From Nothopassalora personata (Eukaryota > Ascomycota > Dothideomycetes > Mycosphaerellales > Mycosphaerellaceae): a DNA stretch of 64,000 nt. The stretch is from positions 2,728,001 to 2,792,000 of the forward strand of contig CM066289.1 of assembly GCA_033816765.1 (NCBI GenBank). The letters are read 5' to 3'. The notes under the pieces were generated by a model that worked only from the letters and a program-made list of their open reading frames with translations, made no database searches and was not told where the DNA came from. A program made the position numbers and the translations under genes. Positions 21,717-33,126 of the stretch are shown piece after piece (the first letter of the stretch is position 1; the number at the start of each line of letters is the position of its first letter).

Positions 21717-24159
21717 TCAGCTATTGCCCTCGTGCTCTCTCGTGCTCGCTGCCTGAATCTCTCGCTTCATCTGCGCCAGTCTGCGGTGCATCTTGCCAAA
21801 CCTCAGCCTGTCCTCGACCGGGACCACCTCGCCGCGCTTCTCCATTGCGCATTGCTCGTCGTACATCTTCGCATATAGTGGATACTGCTTGTTGAACACA
21901 GCCGCGAGATCGACGCCCTTTTCGAAGGTCAGTGTCAGGTCGTGACTCTCGGAAGTCGTGCTTGTGTCGCTGTCTCGTCGCTTGATGGACGGTGCTGAAT
22001 CGCTGCTTTGAGACTTCTGCGATTGAGATGACGAAGACTCGGTCTTGCGGTGCTTGGCAGTAGGACCGTTCTCATGGCCGTGAGCCGGCGAATCTGCCGG
22101 TTTGCGTTTCAGTCCATTGGTCATTGTCATCTTCTGCGAGTTGCCATTCGTCAAGTGTGCCTTCGGTGTCCGTGCGCCGTTGAGAGGAGGCTTCTGCACC
22201 GGGTGCTTGTCTGAGGTCGTCTTCTTCACGTCTCCCGGCAGCCTCTCTGCTGATCTACTGGAGCTCTGAGACTCGGTGCTGGTGACCGTATCGTGCCGTT
22301 TCCGGAAGCCGTTGGTGATGCCAAGTCCCTTCGGTGTTTCAGCGCCTTGCCTGATGCGCTGCACGCCAACAGCAGCTCTGTCCGAAACATCAGGAGGCAC
22401 GCGTGGTCGAGCAGCACCGAGTGGAGAAGGAGCCGTCGGCCTATGCTTGTTGGGTTTTTGGGGGGTGCTCCTGCCCGGTGGTGCTACAGGCTTGGAAGTC
22501 TTCGGTGCGGCCACAGGCTGGACCAAGGGAGTCGCTGCACCGCTCCGGGCCTTCGCAGCGGCAGTCGCTTTGGCCTTTGCTTTGGCAGGCACGTCGCCAC
22601 TACTGGGCGAAGCCGATGCAGCAGTGGTAGTCGGCGTTTTCCTGGCCGTCGCGTTTGTTAGCGGCCGTTTGGCGTTTGCAGCTCCTCCTCTCGCTTGGCT
22701 ACTGCTGTCGTCACTTCTCGACTCCTTCACCTCGCCTTCGTCGCTCTCGTCACTTGAGCTCCTTACAAACTCGGCCGATTTCACCTTGGAATCATGCGTT
22801 GTCTTGACCATCGGCTTTTTCCTAGCTGGTTTGCCACTCTCCAGGTCACCAGCAGCAGCAGCAGCAGCACCAGCAGCAGCACCAGCACCAGCACCAGCAG
22901 CAGCACCAGCAGCATCCCTCCCCTTTCGTTTCTTCTCCTTCGCTTCATCCTTCGCACGTTGTTGTTGCTGTTTCTTGGGGTCCTTCGCGAACAATCGTTT
23001 GGCCAGTGCTCCACCCTCATTCTTTCCCGGCGCCGTTTTAGGAGGTGCTGATGGTCCCAGGCGCGGCGTGTTTGCGGCACTGGCGACTTTGCTGTCGCCG
23101 AGCGTCTCTGCATGTAACAGCGGACTGGCAGCCAGGTTTGGTGTGAGTCCTGCCGCCGGTGCTGCTCCCAGATGCAGCTTCGACAGGATAACGCCTTTGT
23201 CTCTCTCCTCTTTCGGTAGCAGCATCTGCCAGAGCTTTTCGTCCTTTCCAATCCTCATCCTGTCGTATGCTCTGATGGCATTCTTCACTGCCTCATCCCT
23301 GTCATCCCTCGAGCCGTACCCAAACTTCCACACATCCAAGTCTTTATATGCTCGATCCAGCAACTGCCACTTCCCCTGATCCTGCTTTGCGATCTTCTCC
23401 AGCACTGTTTCCAAGTCATCCTTCGGTATCCGTGTCGCTTCCAAGATCTTGTCACGCGATAGCGGTCTCATCGCCAAGAGGTGTATCAGTGGAGTCCGCA
23501 TCGCTTGGGTCCTAGCCGCGCTATCACCAGCCGGTACTGATGTAGGGGCGGTGCCTGCATTCGGCGTCCTCGAGGCATTGAGAGACGGACTGGTTGACTG
23601 AGAGCCCAACAGCCCTCGTCTTTTAGCCTGCTTCTGCTGATGGTAGGCTTCGAATCGGTGTTTCGGAACAGCCACGACATTGTTGTTGATGTTGACAGCC
23701 TTCGCTTCCTTCTCCTGCTTGTACGATGCTAAACTGTTTTGTAATGCTGCCAGCGCTGCGTCGCTGCCCTGGCTTTGTTTTCTCTCCGGCAAACTCAACT
23801 CAGCACGATGACCAACTACACCAGCCAGATTGAGATCGCCAAATGCCTCGGTCGATGCACTATACAGCTCGTGCCTAAAGGTCTCGTTCGAGATTGTGAG
23901 ATCGAATGTCTTCTTGCCAAGTCGGATCCTCTGCAAACATGGTCAGCGAGCCCGAGGAGCAGATGCATATTGGCCAATGTCTTACTGAGATATTCCCCGA
24001 GAGGAATTGGAAGTCCTCCTTCCTCGACGAGGCATTCTTGGCATCTTCGAGCAGACCGTCGTCGAGCTTGACCAGTATAGCAGAGTTCGCTACGTACTTC
24101 GAGTCGTCGTCCCTGGCAGCTACCCCGTGGAGGACGATGCCATTCTCGGGAATCGACAT
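21717..24159 (-). CDS. RNA polymerase II elongation factor ELL-like protein
   Basis: Two exons, 24159-23986 and 23930-21717, with a 55-bp GT-AG intron, encode 795 aa. The N-terminal half carries the ELL winged-helix region (THD-like TPLIHLLAMRPLSRDKILEATRIPKDDLETVLEKIAKQDQGKWQL, which I read as the promoter-proximal elongation domain). A long disordered linker rich in Ala, Lys, Pro and Ser follows. The C-terminus keeps a short occludin-homology-like motif (DLAAVFNKQYPLYAKMYDEQCAM). It acts in the nucleus with Pol II. The linker contains an Ala/Gly run encoded by a GCT/GGT-type triplet repeat, which may vary in length between strains. Confidence 0.82.
22848..22914. repeat. CAG/CAC trinucleotide repeat inside the ELL gene
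   Basis: About 65 bp of interrupted AGC/ACC triplets. Read on the minus strand it encodes an Ala/Gly tract. Triplet arrays of this kind are prone to length change. Confidence 0.85.
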
Positions 24160-25689
24160 GGCGGGGATGTCGAGTATAGGGCTCTCAAATCAGCTCGCAA
24201 CGGTGGAAGTCGCTCGTCAAAAGCCATGTGCTTGCTTTGCTTGTCGCCACAACTGGAACACAATGAGCACTGTTGCATTCGTGAGGCTCATGACGCTCCG
24301 CCGGACTCACCAACGGCTAACGAAAATGTTTGCTATGAGACATGCCTAATGGCAGGCTAGCGACGGTCCAAGACAGTCATTCAAGACCAAGACCAGGAGT
24401 GGAGTGACAATGTACTCCAGGGCGACGTCGACTAGAGGCGTGGCTTGTGACAGTGGTCAACGAAAGCAGGAAAGGACGCCAGACCTTCGAGGTACACAGT
24501 GCAGCGTACACGCTAGTGACAGCGTCCAGCTGGGTTCTGGCGAGAGGTTCCACACCAACGAGACCTGTCAATCCCACAGGGAAAGGCGTGCATCACGATT
24601 AAGCTCGACGGCTAGTCCATATTTGCCCCTGTTGAATGGGTGGGCTATATACATGCACCGTAAACCCATGTGAATCTAGTGTTTCACTCAGCGTCAAGAT
24701 GCCGTCGTGATATGTACTCGATCATTTAATAACACGACATTGGAGAAGTCAATGCATGCCATAGGGTGCCGCAGCCCTCGTCTCCGTTCAGAGAACGAGC
24801 ACGGAAAGCTGCATCGAAGGTGCATCCACACGCCATCTCCGTAGCCAGATTGGGCTGCTCACTGTCTTTCGTCAGAGACCCGCATTGGCCGGTAGGAGTC
24901 CGCGTTCCTTCACCGCACATCCCGAGCCCGACGTTCCCAGCAATCCAGTTAGCCAGCTGCCACGGCTTGCAGATGTCCAATCGTTGATTTAGGTGCCGTG
25001 TCGACGAGCTGCAATCCCTTGCGATCAGCTTCCCATCCGGGGGCCGACTTCGCATATGAACAGGCATGCAGCGTCTCCAAAGATGTAGGCAAGAGTCAGG
25101 GGGAAACGCAAGAGACGACGCCACATCTGCTGCCAACATGCCACGAGGGCGGATGCTTTCTAACAAAAGGCGGCTTCGACCGAACCACTTCTCGCTAAAG
25201 CGTGTCCAGAGTTTCTGCACCTTACCGTAACTTACGACTTACCTGCTTCGCAAAGAGGGCTTCGACTTTAATCCACCAGTTCCGACGACTCGGGAGAATC
25301 CAGTCGTCCAGCAGCGGTGGCGCCATTCGATCTCACTCTTGTGTCTCCCACCATGCGGAATCGTCAACGATACAAAGAAACATCATAAACGGGACGACCG
25401 CTATCATCTGCTTATTGGTCAACCAGTTCGGCGCCTCGGCCCTCGATCCGAGGTGGGGGACTCGATGCACGGTTGCAGGCGGTACACGCTGTGAACCGCT
25501 ATCCCACTCGTATCCGGTCAGAAGAATGCTCCGGACTGCCTTCAGTCGCACGAAGGCTGACCCAACAGCTACAATAGCTCGACGGAAAGCACACTGTGTG
25601 ACGGAGCTGCACGTCAGCTGCCTAGGGCCAGGTCCAGCACGCCGTCGACCATCGCAGATGCAACTTGTCGCATCACGAGGTCGAGACTT
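24160..25689. other. Intergenic, possibly the eroded 5' part of the permease pseudogene
   Basis: No intact gene. Open frames on both strands (for example 24726-25220 minus) have no recognisable domain. The last few hundred bases may be the unreadable N-terminal part of the decayed permease that follows. Confidence 0.35.
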
Positions 25690-27215
25690 CCGCACCTGGA
25701 CAGACATACCGAATCATCTGCCCGCAGCTGCTGGAATTACGACATCGCAGATTGTGGCTTTCTTCTTGACCTGATTGCTACAGTTTCCTTTTGTTTTCCT
25801 TCCATCCGAGCAAAGCCGGGCCGCTTTTTGTGGTGAAGTCGGTCCTTTCTCCGATTGCATACATCGCAACCATGATCTGGGCGCTGATCGACTTCAGAGG
25901 TGTGGAGCTGAACCCCAGGAAGCAAGCATGTCATCGGTCTGGCGCTGGGTTGGTCGTTCACCAAGGCCATCAACACCATGGTCTCATGTGTCGTTTCTCC
26001 TATGGTGAAATTCGCCGATCTAGCGAGGTATGGGAACTGACCAGTCAGAGATATTGCTCCGCTGACCGTTGGCCTCTTTGTGAGCAAGCCCGCTGTCATC
26101 ATTCTCGGTCTTCTGACCACCGCAACTGGAATGAAGTACTATGGGATGGCGAACTGGGTAACATCGTCCTGATGTGAGAAGTGCACCAAATACCGACGGG
26201 ACGCCAGAACCTCTGGGACTCCAACGGCCTCGTTCTTGACGAGTTCTGGTCCCCTGGAGCAAGGGTCAATGCAGACTAAAGTGGCGGATTTCCAGCGACT
26301 AGACCGGGTTCTACCCACTACAGTGCATGCTATAGAGCTGTTTAGACTTCGAAATAAGTGTCGCTGTGTTCGCCGTGGCCTGTTCTGGTGACTTTGATGA
26401 TTATAGGGGTATGTTGTCACCAGAGATGTCCTAAGAATCGAGCCCCAAACAGAAGGGTATCTATCGAACACGCCCGCCACTTTAACCCGCGCACGCTAGT
26501 CTTCATACTGTGTCACTCATGTGAGCAGTGACGCTATTCCTGTAGGCGGCGACCTGTCGGGCCTGCTTCCGCGATACGTTACAATCGTCAGAGGAATGAT
26601 CTTCAGTCACCTTCTGGCTCGTGCCGTGGTAGCACAGAAATTGCTCAGGTTTCCGGGAAGCTATCTTTGCTTCGTGAGTTCAGACCCATACGAAAACTGC
26701 AATTTTCCGCGTGCTGACCATGTCATCTAGATCACACCCGTCGTCGCCATGATGATCGTAGACGACTGGGTCTCGCGGCGTGGCAATGTCCATCACTAAA
26801 CCGGCCAAATCCGGACTCGCCTTACTATTACATCAAAGGCTTCAATCCTCGAGCCTATGCAGCCTGGGTGGTTGGCGTACTCTTGGTCATCTCTGGCATA
26901 TCTGCCGCGGTCAACCCAGGCTCGATCAGTCAGACAGCCGTCAACGTCTATAACTGTGGGTTCGTGCTGTGATAGTGTCATTCGTTGGCGCAGCTGTGAC
27001 CTACTATGTCCTGTGCAGGATTCGGCCGGTGGAGATGTACCCTAGAAACCGGCATGAAGGTGAAGGCAGAAGACGGGAGAGCATGGTGGTCACAGAAAGG
27101 CTTCTCCTTCGACGATCAGCCTCTGCCAGACCATACCAAGGCCAAATTGCTTCGGGGCGAAGAGCCGGCAGCTGCCGTTGTTGAACAGGCAGAGCAAAAG
27201 GCAGAAAAAATGTAG
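25690..27215 (+). pseudogene. NCS1-family nucleobase/allantoin/hydantoin-type permease, decayed
   Basis: Successive fragments in shifting frames follow the order of NCS1 permeases. They are IPNHLPAAAGITTSQIVAFFLT*, HPSKAGPLFVVKSVLSPIAYIATMIWAL, GLALGWSFTKAINTMVSCVVSP, KFADLARYGN* and PLTVGLFVSKPAVIILGLLT. Then come DAIPVGGDLSGLLPRYVTIVRG, ITPVVAMMIVDDWVSRRGN, YYIKGFNPRAYAAWVVGVLL and SFVGAAVTYYVLCRIRP, with a cytosolic tail ending at 27215. There are several in-frame stops and frame changes. The family imports uracil, allantoin, purines or hydantoins; the original substrate cannot be told. It faces a racemase pseudogene downstream. Confidence 0.85.
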
Positions 27216-27262
27216 CATGAGATAGAGTGTATACACAATGTTCATTTCGTACAAATCTTGCC

Positions 27263-28220
27263 CTAGGTTCCCAATTCTCGTTGATCAATGTCCAGCATTT
27301 TGAGCATCTGCCACCCAACCATTGCCACGGGATCTGCCACTATCTAGCCTGGGTACTACTTTTCCCACGTCTGTGCTCTTTGTGCAGCTCTAATGTTTGT
27401 GCAAAAGGTCGAAACCACCTTGACCGGCTCATCATCGATCTTGTCCGCGACCTCAGCCACCTGCTTGTCTAGAGTCTCTTCACTGACTTTGAAAACTCCA
27501 CATCTAAAGTCTTTCCAAGGTGAGACTCAGCCACCACATCAGAGCCCTCACGGGTCATACGGACCAAAACGCCCTAGGCACCTCCTCCTCGACGTAGAAA
27601 TTTATCTCGAACAACGTCGCAGGAGAATTCTAGTTGGTGCAAATTGTGCACAGAGGCTCGATCTATCGATCTGTCGAGTCAGAATATGCGTCAGCTTCGA
27701 GATATCGCTGCTATCGTGCAAAAGATCCCGAATCCCACAGCCTTTCTTGGGCGCTTTGGTCCGTATGCCGCGTGGCCCTCAACAGGAAACGTGTCCAAGA
27801 TCTTAGCCTGCACGTCGTCGAGATACGGCGTCACGAAGCCAAATCGAGCCCTTCCATCATCACCTCTTGCTACCTTGTCCATTGTGCTGCAAAGCCCAAG
27901 GACGCTAGTGGTCGCTTCTATGCCACTCGCTTCAGGGGCTCTTCGACAGAGCTGGCGATCTGCATCCTAGCCTAGCCATCCCGCGCCGGTACCACTCCAG
28001 CCGATCATGTCGACCTGTGCATCTGCGAGGAGTGAGGCTGGTGCTAGAATCTTGCTGTCGTCGAACTGAGCGAGTGCCTCTGGCGAGGGGGGGAACTCGG
28101 TGACCGAGATTCGGGAGAAGTGCACGCTGACGTTCGGAAGCTTGCATATAATGGCTTCTGTGAGCGGTTCGAGAGAGGTATTCGAGGAGGGCACAAGGAT
28201 GCCAAGCCTGATGCGTTTGT
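27263..28220 (-). pseudogene. Asp/Glu/hydantoin racemase family gene, decayed
   Basis: The N-terminal half reads RIRLGILVPSSNTSLEPLTEAI, then VDMIGWSGTGAGWLG, then a TAG stop, then DADRQLCRRAPEASGIEATTSVL and FGFVTPYLDDVQAKIL. A frame change follows. The C-terminal part resumes with EETLDKQVAEVADKIDD and VVSTFCTNIRAAQRA, keeping the second catalytic-type Cys. Two more stops follow, and the last residues are VADPVAMVGWQMLKML. No usable ATG remains at the 5' end. Relatives include yeast Dcg1 (allantoin gene cluster), hydantoin racemases and maleate isomerases. It cannot produce an enzyme. Confidence 0.85.
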
Positions 28221-28932
28221 GGGATGCCCTTGTTGTCGTCTCGTGATGCTATCAGTCAGTAGGTTGCTTGATCGCGGCTGTGATACCTATATGGCTGTGT
28301 ACGATGCACGTTTGCTTTCCTTCAGCGGTATGTATCAGACGAACGACATATGCACTGAGAGCTTTGGCCTATCAAGCCATCCTACTTAGCGGGTGGGCAG
28401 CTCTGCTCGGCAAGTTCTGAAAGGCCATGGTAAGATCTGTGATCAGTCTACACAGTCACGTCGTCCATTCAGCGCCATCATGAGGCCGTAACGCAACTGT
28501 GTAATGCTAATGTGTTTTCAAAGAGAGCGCTTGCATGAGGGCAAAAGGGATCTGTCATGACGCTCGTCTTGGCAGTAAGGTCAATGCTTCGCTCTCACAT
28601 TCTTCGACTTCTCATCAGTCGCCCTTTTTTACCATCATCGATATCATCTCCTCTGCTGTGTATACTGTCAGCAGATTTTCCATGTCTGAACTCGACAATA
28701 ATGCCGTGATGAGGTCCGGGAGCACGGCAGATCTGCACCCTCGTTGGCGCCAGGGTCGCGCCTGTCCGCCAGTCACAGTGAGCCCGATTGCGGAGCTTCT
28801 TCTCAAGTCCAACATGACCATATAGTACTTCATCCGCAAAGTGTCCCAAAACAATGCTGTGGCGGTGAGATTGCATTTGACTCGCCTGTCTCTCGCCTTC
28901 CAATCTCAGAGTCACCACTGCGAGGAGCCAAC
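28221..28932. other. intergenic, upstream of cytochrome b2
   Basis: About 700 bp with no gene. It includes the promoter of the lactate dehydrogenase gene. Confidence 0.45.
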
Positions 28933-30543
28933 ATGGAAGAGACGAAACTCCTTTCCACGGAAGAGATATCGAAGCACAATTCACCCGAAGATTGTTGGCT
29001 TGTGATCGACGACCAGGTGTGGGATGTGACGAATTTCGCGCCTGAACATCCCGGCGGAGCTCACCTACTACTCCAATACGCTGGGCGTGATGCAACGAAG
29101 GCGTATAGATCTGTGCACTCGACGTCCATTGTCAAGAACAGTCTCGATCCATCATGCTCGAAGGGGAATCTAGACAGGTCGACCATCACTGCTGAATGGG
29201 CGCAGGAATCTCTCCCTAGCAATACGGCTCAAGCTGTGCCTGACAATGAAAAGCCGCCGTTACACACCATCATCAATCTGTACGTAGAGCCGTATTCCTA
29301 TAGCTCACGCGTCACTAACAGATGTACAGGAACGACTTTGAAGAGGCTTCGGCAAAGAGCGCTTCGGCAAAGACTCATGCCTTCTACTCTACCGCCGCGA
29401 CAGATTGTTGGACTCGTGATCAGAACCTCTCAATGTTGTCACGGATCTGGTTTCGTCCTCGTGTAATGCGAGATGTTGCGCGTGTCGACCCGTCTGGTAC
29501 AATACTTGGGGTGCCCGTGAATCTGCCTTTGTTCATTTGCCCGTCTGGTCTTGCCAAAATGATCAACCCTGAAGGTGAAAAGGCGCTTGCAAGAGCGGCC
29601 AAGTCGATGGGTATTCTCGAAATCGTACGAATTAGTGTTCAGTGCAGTCTTCGGACTAGCTGACAACGAAGCAGATCTCTGCAAACGCAAGCTATCCAGC
29701 GGCTGATATAGTTGAGCAAGCTCCAGGCTATCCTTTCACGTTCCAGCTCTACGTCAACAAAGATCGCCAGAAGTCAGAAGAAGTCATTGCCAATGCAAAC
29801 TCACTAGGCATGAAGGCCATCTTCGTGACAGTAGATGCAGCAGGTCGTGGGAAGCGGGAGTCTGACGAACGTCTGCGAGTTGACGAGATCATCGACAACC
29901 CACTTACTGGCGAAAAGGGTACAGGCAAACGAGGTGGAGGCCTGACGAAGATCGTGGGGAGCTACATCGATCAAGCACTAACGTGGGATGACATCAAATG
30001 GATCCGCAGTCTTACTGCCCTTCCTATCGTTCTCAAAGGAATTCAGACCGCTGCAGACGCGAAGCGAGCCCTAGCACACAAGGTACATGGTATCCTGATA
30101 TCGAACCACGGCGGAAGAAACCTCGACTACTCTCCACCCTCCATCCTGGTCTTGCTAGAAATGCACAAGCAATGCCCCGAAGTCTTCGACCACATGGAAG
30201 TATACATTGACGGCGGGTTCCGCAGAGGTGGCGACGTACTCAAAGCACTCTGTCTCGGAGCAAAGGCTGTGGGCATGGGCCGACCTTTCCTGTACGCGCT
30301 GAACTATGGCACCGAGGGCGCTGAGCATCTTGTTCAGAGTAGGTTGAAGGTTGCTCGGGCAGGTGAGCGTGCTAACGTCTCACAGTCTTGAAGGAAGAAA
30401 TGGAATCGGCCATGAAGCTTATCGGCATTCGAGATCTGTCAGAAGTTCATCCCGGACTGGTAAACACGTCTGACGTGGATCATCTGGTTCCATCGACGGC
30501 AGAACATCCGTACGCCAAATGGCGACCTAGAGCGAGGATCTAG
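28933..30543 (+). CDS. L-lactate dehydrogenase (cytochrome b2-type), FMN-dependent
   Basis: Four exons, 28933-29279, 29330-29624, 29675-30338 and 30386-30543, have introns of 47-50 bp and close in frame to 487 aa. The N-terminal cytochrome b5 domain has the heme motif EHPGG (His39) and a second His in RSVHS. The FMN alpha/beta barrel has FICPSGLAKMI, FQLYVNKDR, VDAAGRGKRESD, LPIVLKGI and the active-site ISNHGGRNLD, then VYIDGGFRRGGDVLKALCLGA for phosphate binding. It oxidises L-lactate, or a related 2-hydroxy acid, and passes electrons to cytochrome c. No presequence precedes the b5 domain at this start, unlike the yeast intermembrane-space enzyme. The protein may therefore be cytosolic, or a further upstream exon may exist. 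Confidence 0.9.
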
Positions 30544-31084
30544 ACCCACTGGACTGGTTCCTGCTCGAGATTGAAATGATCTTTACATCGTGTAACGAGA
30601 AGCCAGCTTCGCGAGGTACAAACCCCCGGCCAAATTCGGAGAGAGCAACTCTCTCTCTCTCTCTCTCTCTCCACACAGTGGGAGACTCAGAAGCCTACAG
30701 ACGCTACCAAGCTGCCACATAGACCACACGTGATGTGATCCGTGGTGCGACAGGACCCGGGCGGCCGCGCCGAGCACGCTTCCACAAAGGATCGTTGGGC
30801 ATCGACTGCTAATGGCTTCCCGCAATGGTATAGACTTGTTGGGTCGCCCTAAGTGGAAGACCAGGGCGCGAGTGGAGGCGGAAGTAGACTGTCGCACGCA
30901 GTGGTCCAAACAAGGACCAAGGTACCACCATGATCTGGATTTCTGCAAGACAACGCTTGAATATGTGCAATTGAATCTGAATATCCTGTCGGTTCCCTAA
31001 GTTTGTACAAATGGAAGAAGACACTCTTTCTCGACTCCTCTGACTCGGTGGAAATGCTCTGCCGTCATGGTCCCGAAGATTTCT
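30544..31084. other. intergenic with CT microsatellite
   Basis: 3' ends of two genes meet here. Apart from the (CT)11 tract at 30649-30670 nothing is recognised. Confidence 0.5.
30649..30670. repeat. (CT)11 microsatellite
   Basis: Twenty-two bases of perfect CT dinucleotide. Confidence 0.95.
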
Positions 31085-32510
31085 CTATAGCTTCGAGCTC
31101 AAGACAGATCGCATGCGCTTCTCGACTGCCTCGAGGTACTCATCCGTCGTGACGAAGTCCTTCGGCTTGCCACAGCTGATGGCCAGATCCTTGGTCATGA
31201 TGCCTTGCTGGTCAACAACGTGAATACATGCCTCCTCAAGGCTCTGCGCGAATTTCACAAGCTCTGGTGTATCGTCAAGCTCACCACGCTTGGCGAGACC
31301 TCGCGTCCACGCGAAGATCGAGGCGATTGGGTTGGTGGATGTTGGGTTGCCCTTTTGATGCTCGCGGTAGTGGCGCGTGACGGTGCCGTGGGCAGCTTCG
31401 GCTTCGGTCGTCTTGCCATCTGGAGTCACAAGGACTGAAGTCATGAGACCTAGCGAACCGAAACCCTGAGCGACAATGTCGGACTGGACGTCACCGTCGT
31501 AGTCTGTGGTGTGTTAGCAATGTCGGTGGTGCAATGCTTGGGGATTAGTCACTCTTCATGGCGATGAGCATGCCGCCTTCGTTCTTGATCATCTGGGCGA
31601 CCATGTCGTCGATAAGACGGTGCTCGTACCACAGGCCCTTACTCTCGAACTCCTTGCGGTAGTCCTTCTCATAAATCTCCTGGAAGATGTCCTTGAATCG
31701 GCCGTCGTACTTCTTCAGGATGGTGTTCTTGGTCGTCATGTACATTGGGTAGTTGAGCGACAGTGCATGCTTGAATGAAGCATGAGCAAAGCCTCGGATG
31801 CTCTCGCCAGTGTTATACTGTGTTTGTGCGACACCTCCCTGGTTCTTGTCGGTGAACTCGAAGACTTGAATCTTCTCCGGCTGGCCACCTCTCGGGGTGA
31901 AGACCATCTCCAGCTTGCCGGGACCCTCGATGACCTTGTCCTTTGCTCGGTACTGGTCGCCGTGGGCGTGACGTCCAATGACAATGGGCTTCTTCCAGCC
32001 TGGCACCAGTCGAGGCACCCGTGGGATGACAATGGGCTCACGGAAGACAGTGCCGCCGAGAATGTTCCTGATGGTGCCGTTCGGGCTCAGCCACATCTGC
32101 TTGAGCTTGAACTCCTCCACACGCGCCTCGTCGGGCGTGATGGTCGCGCACTTGACGGCCACGCTGTACTTCTTGGTCGCCTCTGCCGCGTCGATGGTGA
32201 TCTGGTCGTTGGTCTCGTCGCGCTTCTGCAGCCCCAGATCGTAGTACTTGAGGTCGATGTCGAGGTACGGGTGGATGAACTTGTCCTTGATGTTCTTCCA
32301 GATGATCCGCGTCATCTCATCGCCGTCCATCTCCACGACGGGATTCTTGACCTTGATCTTGGGGATCTGCTGCGACGCCATGTTGCGACGCTGCACGACT
32401 TTGGCTGCGAGTGGGCGTGGAAGGGTTCGTGCGGCTGCTACCGTGCGAGGGCGGAGGGCGGAGGGGAGGGTGCGGGCAACAGGTGTGGTGATTGCTGTGA
32501 GAGCAGACAT
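31085..32510 (-). CDS. idpA: NADP-dependent isocitrate dehydrogenase, with mitochondrial presequence and C-terminal SKL
   Basis: Two exons, 32510-31553 and 31503-31085, with a 49-bp intron, give 458 aa. The enzyme converts isocitrate to 2-oxoglutarate and makes NADPH. The eukaryotic NADP-ICDH core is clear: [39 protein letters not shown] and the ICDH signature [20 protein letters not shown] spanning the splice. The first 43 residues are Arg/Ala/Ser-rich without acids (a mitochondrial presequence), followed by an internal Met44 just before the core. The C-terminus ends in SSKL, a PTS1 peroxisome signal. Transcripts beginning downstream of the first ATG would yield a peroxisomal or cytosolic form, as reported for Aspergillus IdpA. 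Confidence 0.95.
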
Positions 32511-33126
32511 ATCGCAAGCTGGGACGACAAAGTATAGTTGGTTCTATTATCTCTGACGCCACCGGATACCGACGTCCGTCCTGCCTGCGTGCGTCAACGA
32601 GTGTTTGAAAGAGACGCTCGTTCGGGTAAAGAGAGCTCGCGACCTGCAGCAACCTGCGCCGATTCCGCTGGATCGTTTGTGGGGGAGCGCAAGCTGTGCA
32701 AGGATGTTTTGCCGGTTGGGACGGGGGCGCTATGTATCTCGGGAATAACGACTACTCAACCACAACAACACCTTCTCGGAGATGTGTCGTAGCGACGGCG
32801 AGTATGTGAAGGTGTAGTTGGACAGCCCGAGGACGCCACCAGAAATGCCGTGACCTTGCAGAGCTCGTTCCACCAGCATGGGCCTGCCAAGCAGCCTCGT
32901 GTCTGGCGAGGAACAAGGAAGATGGGCACCTCGTGAGGAGTCGAAAGCATATCGGCGCGTTATCACCGAGCATCGTTCATGCTTCGATGCCTCCTCTATC
33001 AAGAGCCGCATTCTCTGGCCGGCACCGGACGCAGAGTCGGTAACGCTAACAGACCGGCCATCATCGATCACGGCAATGCGTTGGACATTAAGCGTTTATT
33101 GAGCTCGATCACAGTAAAGCTGCTAC
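32511..33126. other. intergenic
   Basis: About 600 bp between the isocitrate dehydrogenase start and the permease stop. No gene is recognised. Confidence 0.45.

Noticed and set aside
22276..23379. 367-residue open frame on the plus strand
   Set aside because: It is antisense to the ELL gene and reflects the low-complexity Ala/Lys/Pro-rich coding sequence of that gene.
24726..25220. Minus-strand Cys-containing frame that might be a secreted protein
   Set aside because: No signal peptide, irregular cysteines and no splice signals joining it to a start.
31782..32537. 251-residue plus-strand open frame
   Set aside because: Antisense to the isocitrate dehydrogenase, whose catalytic motifs are unambiguous.
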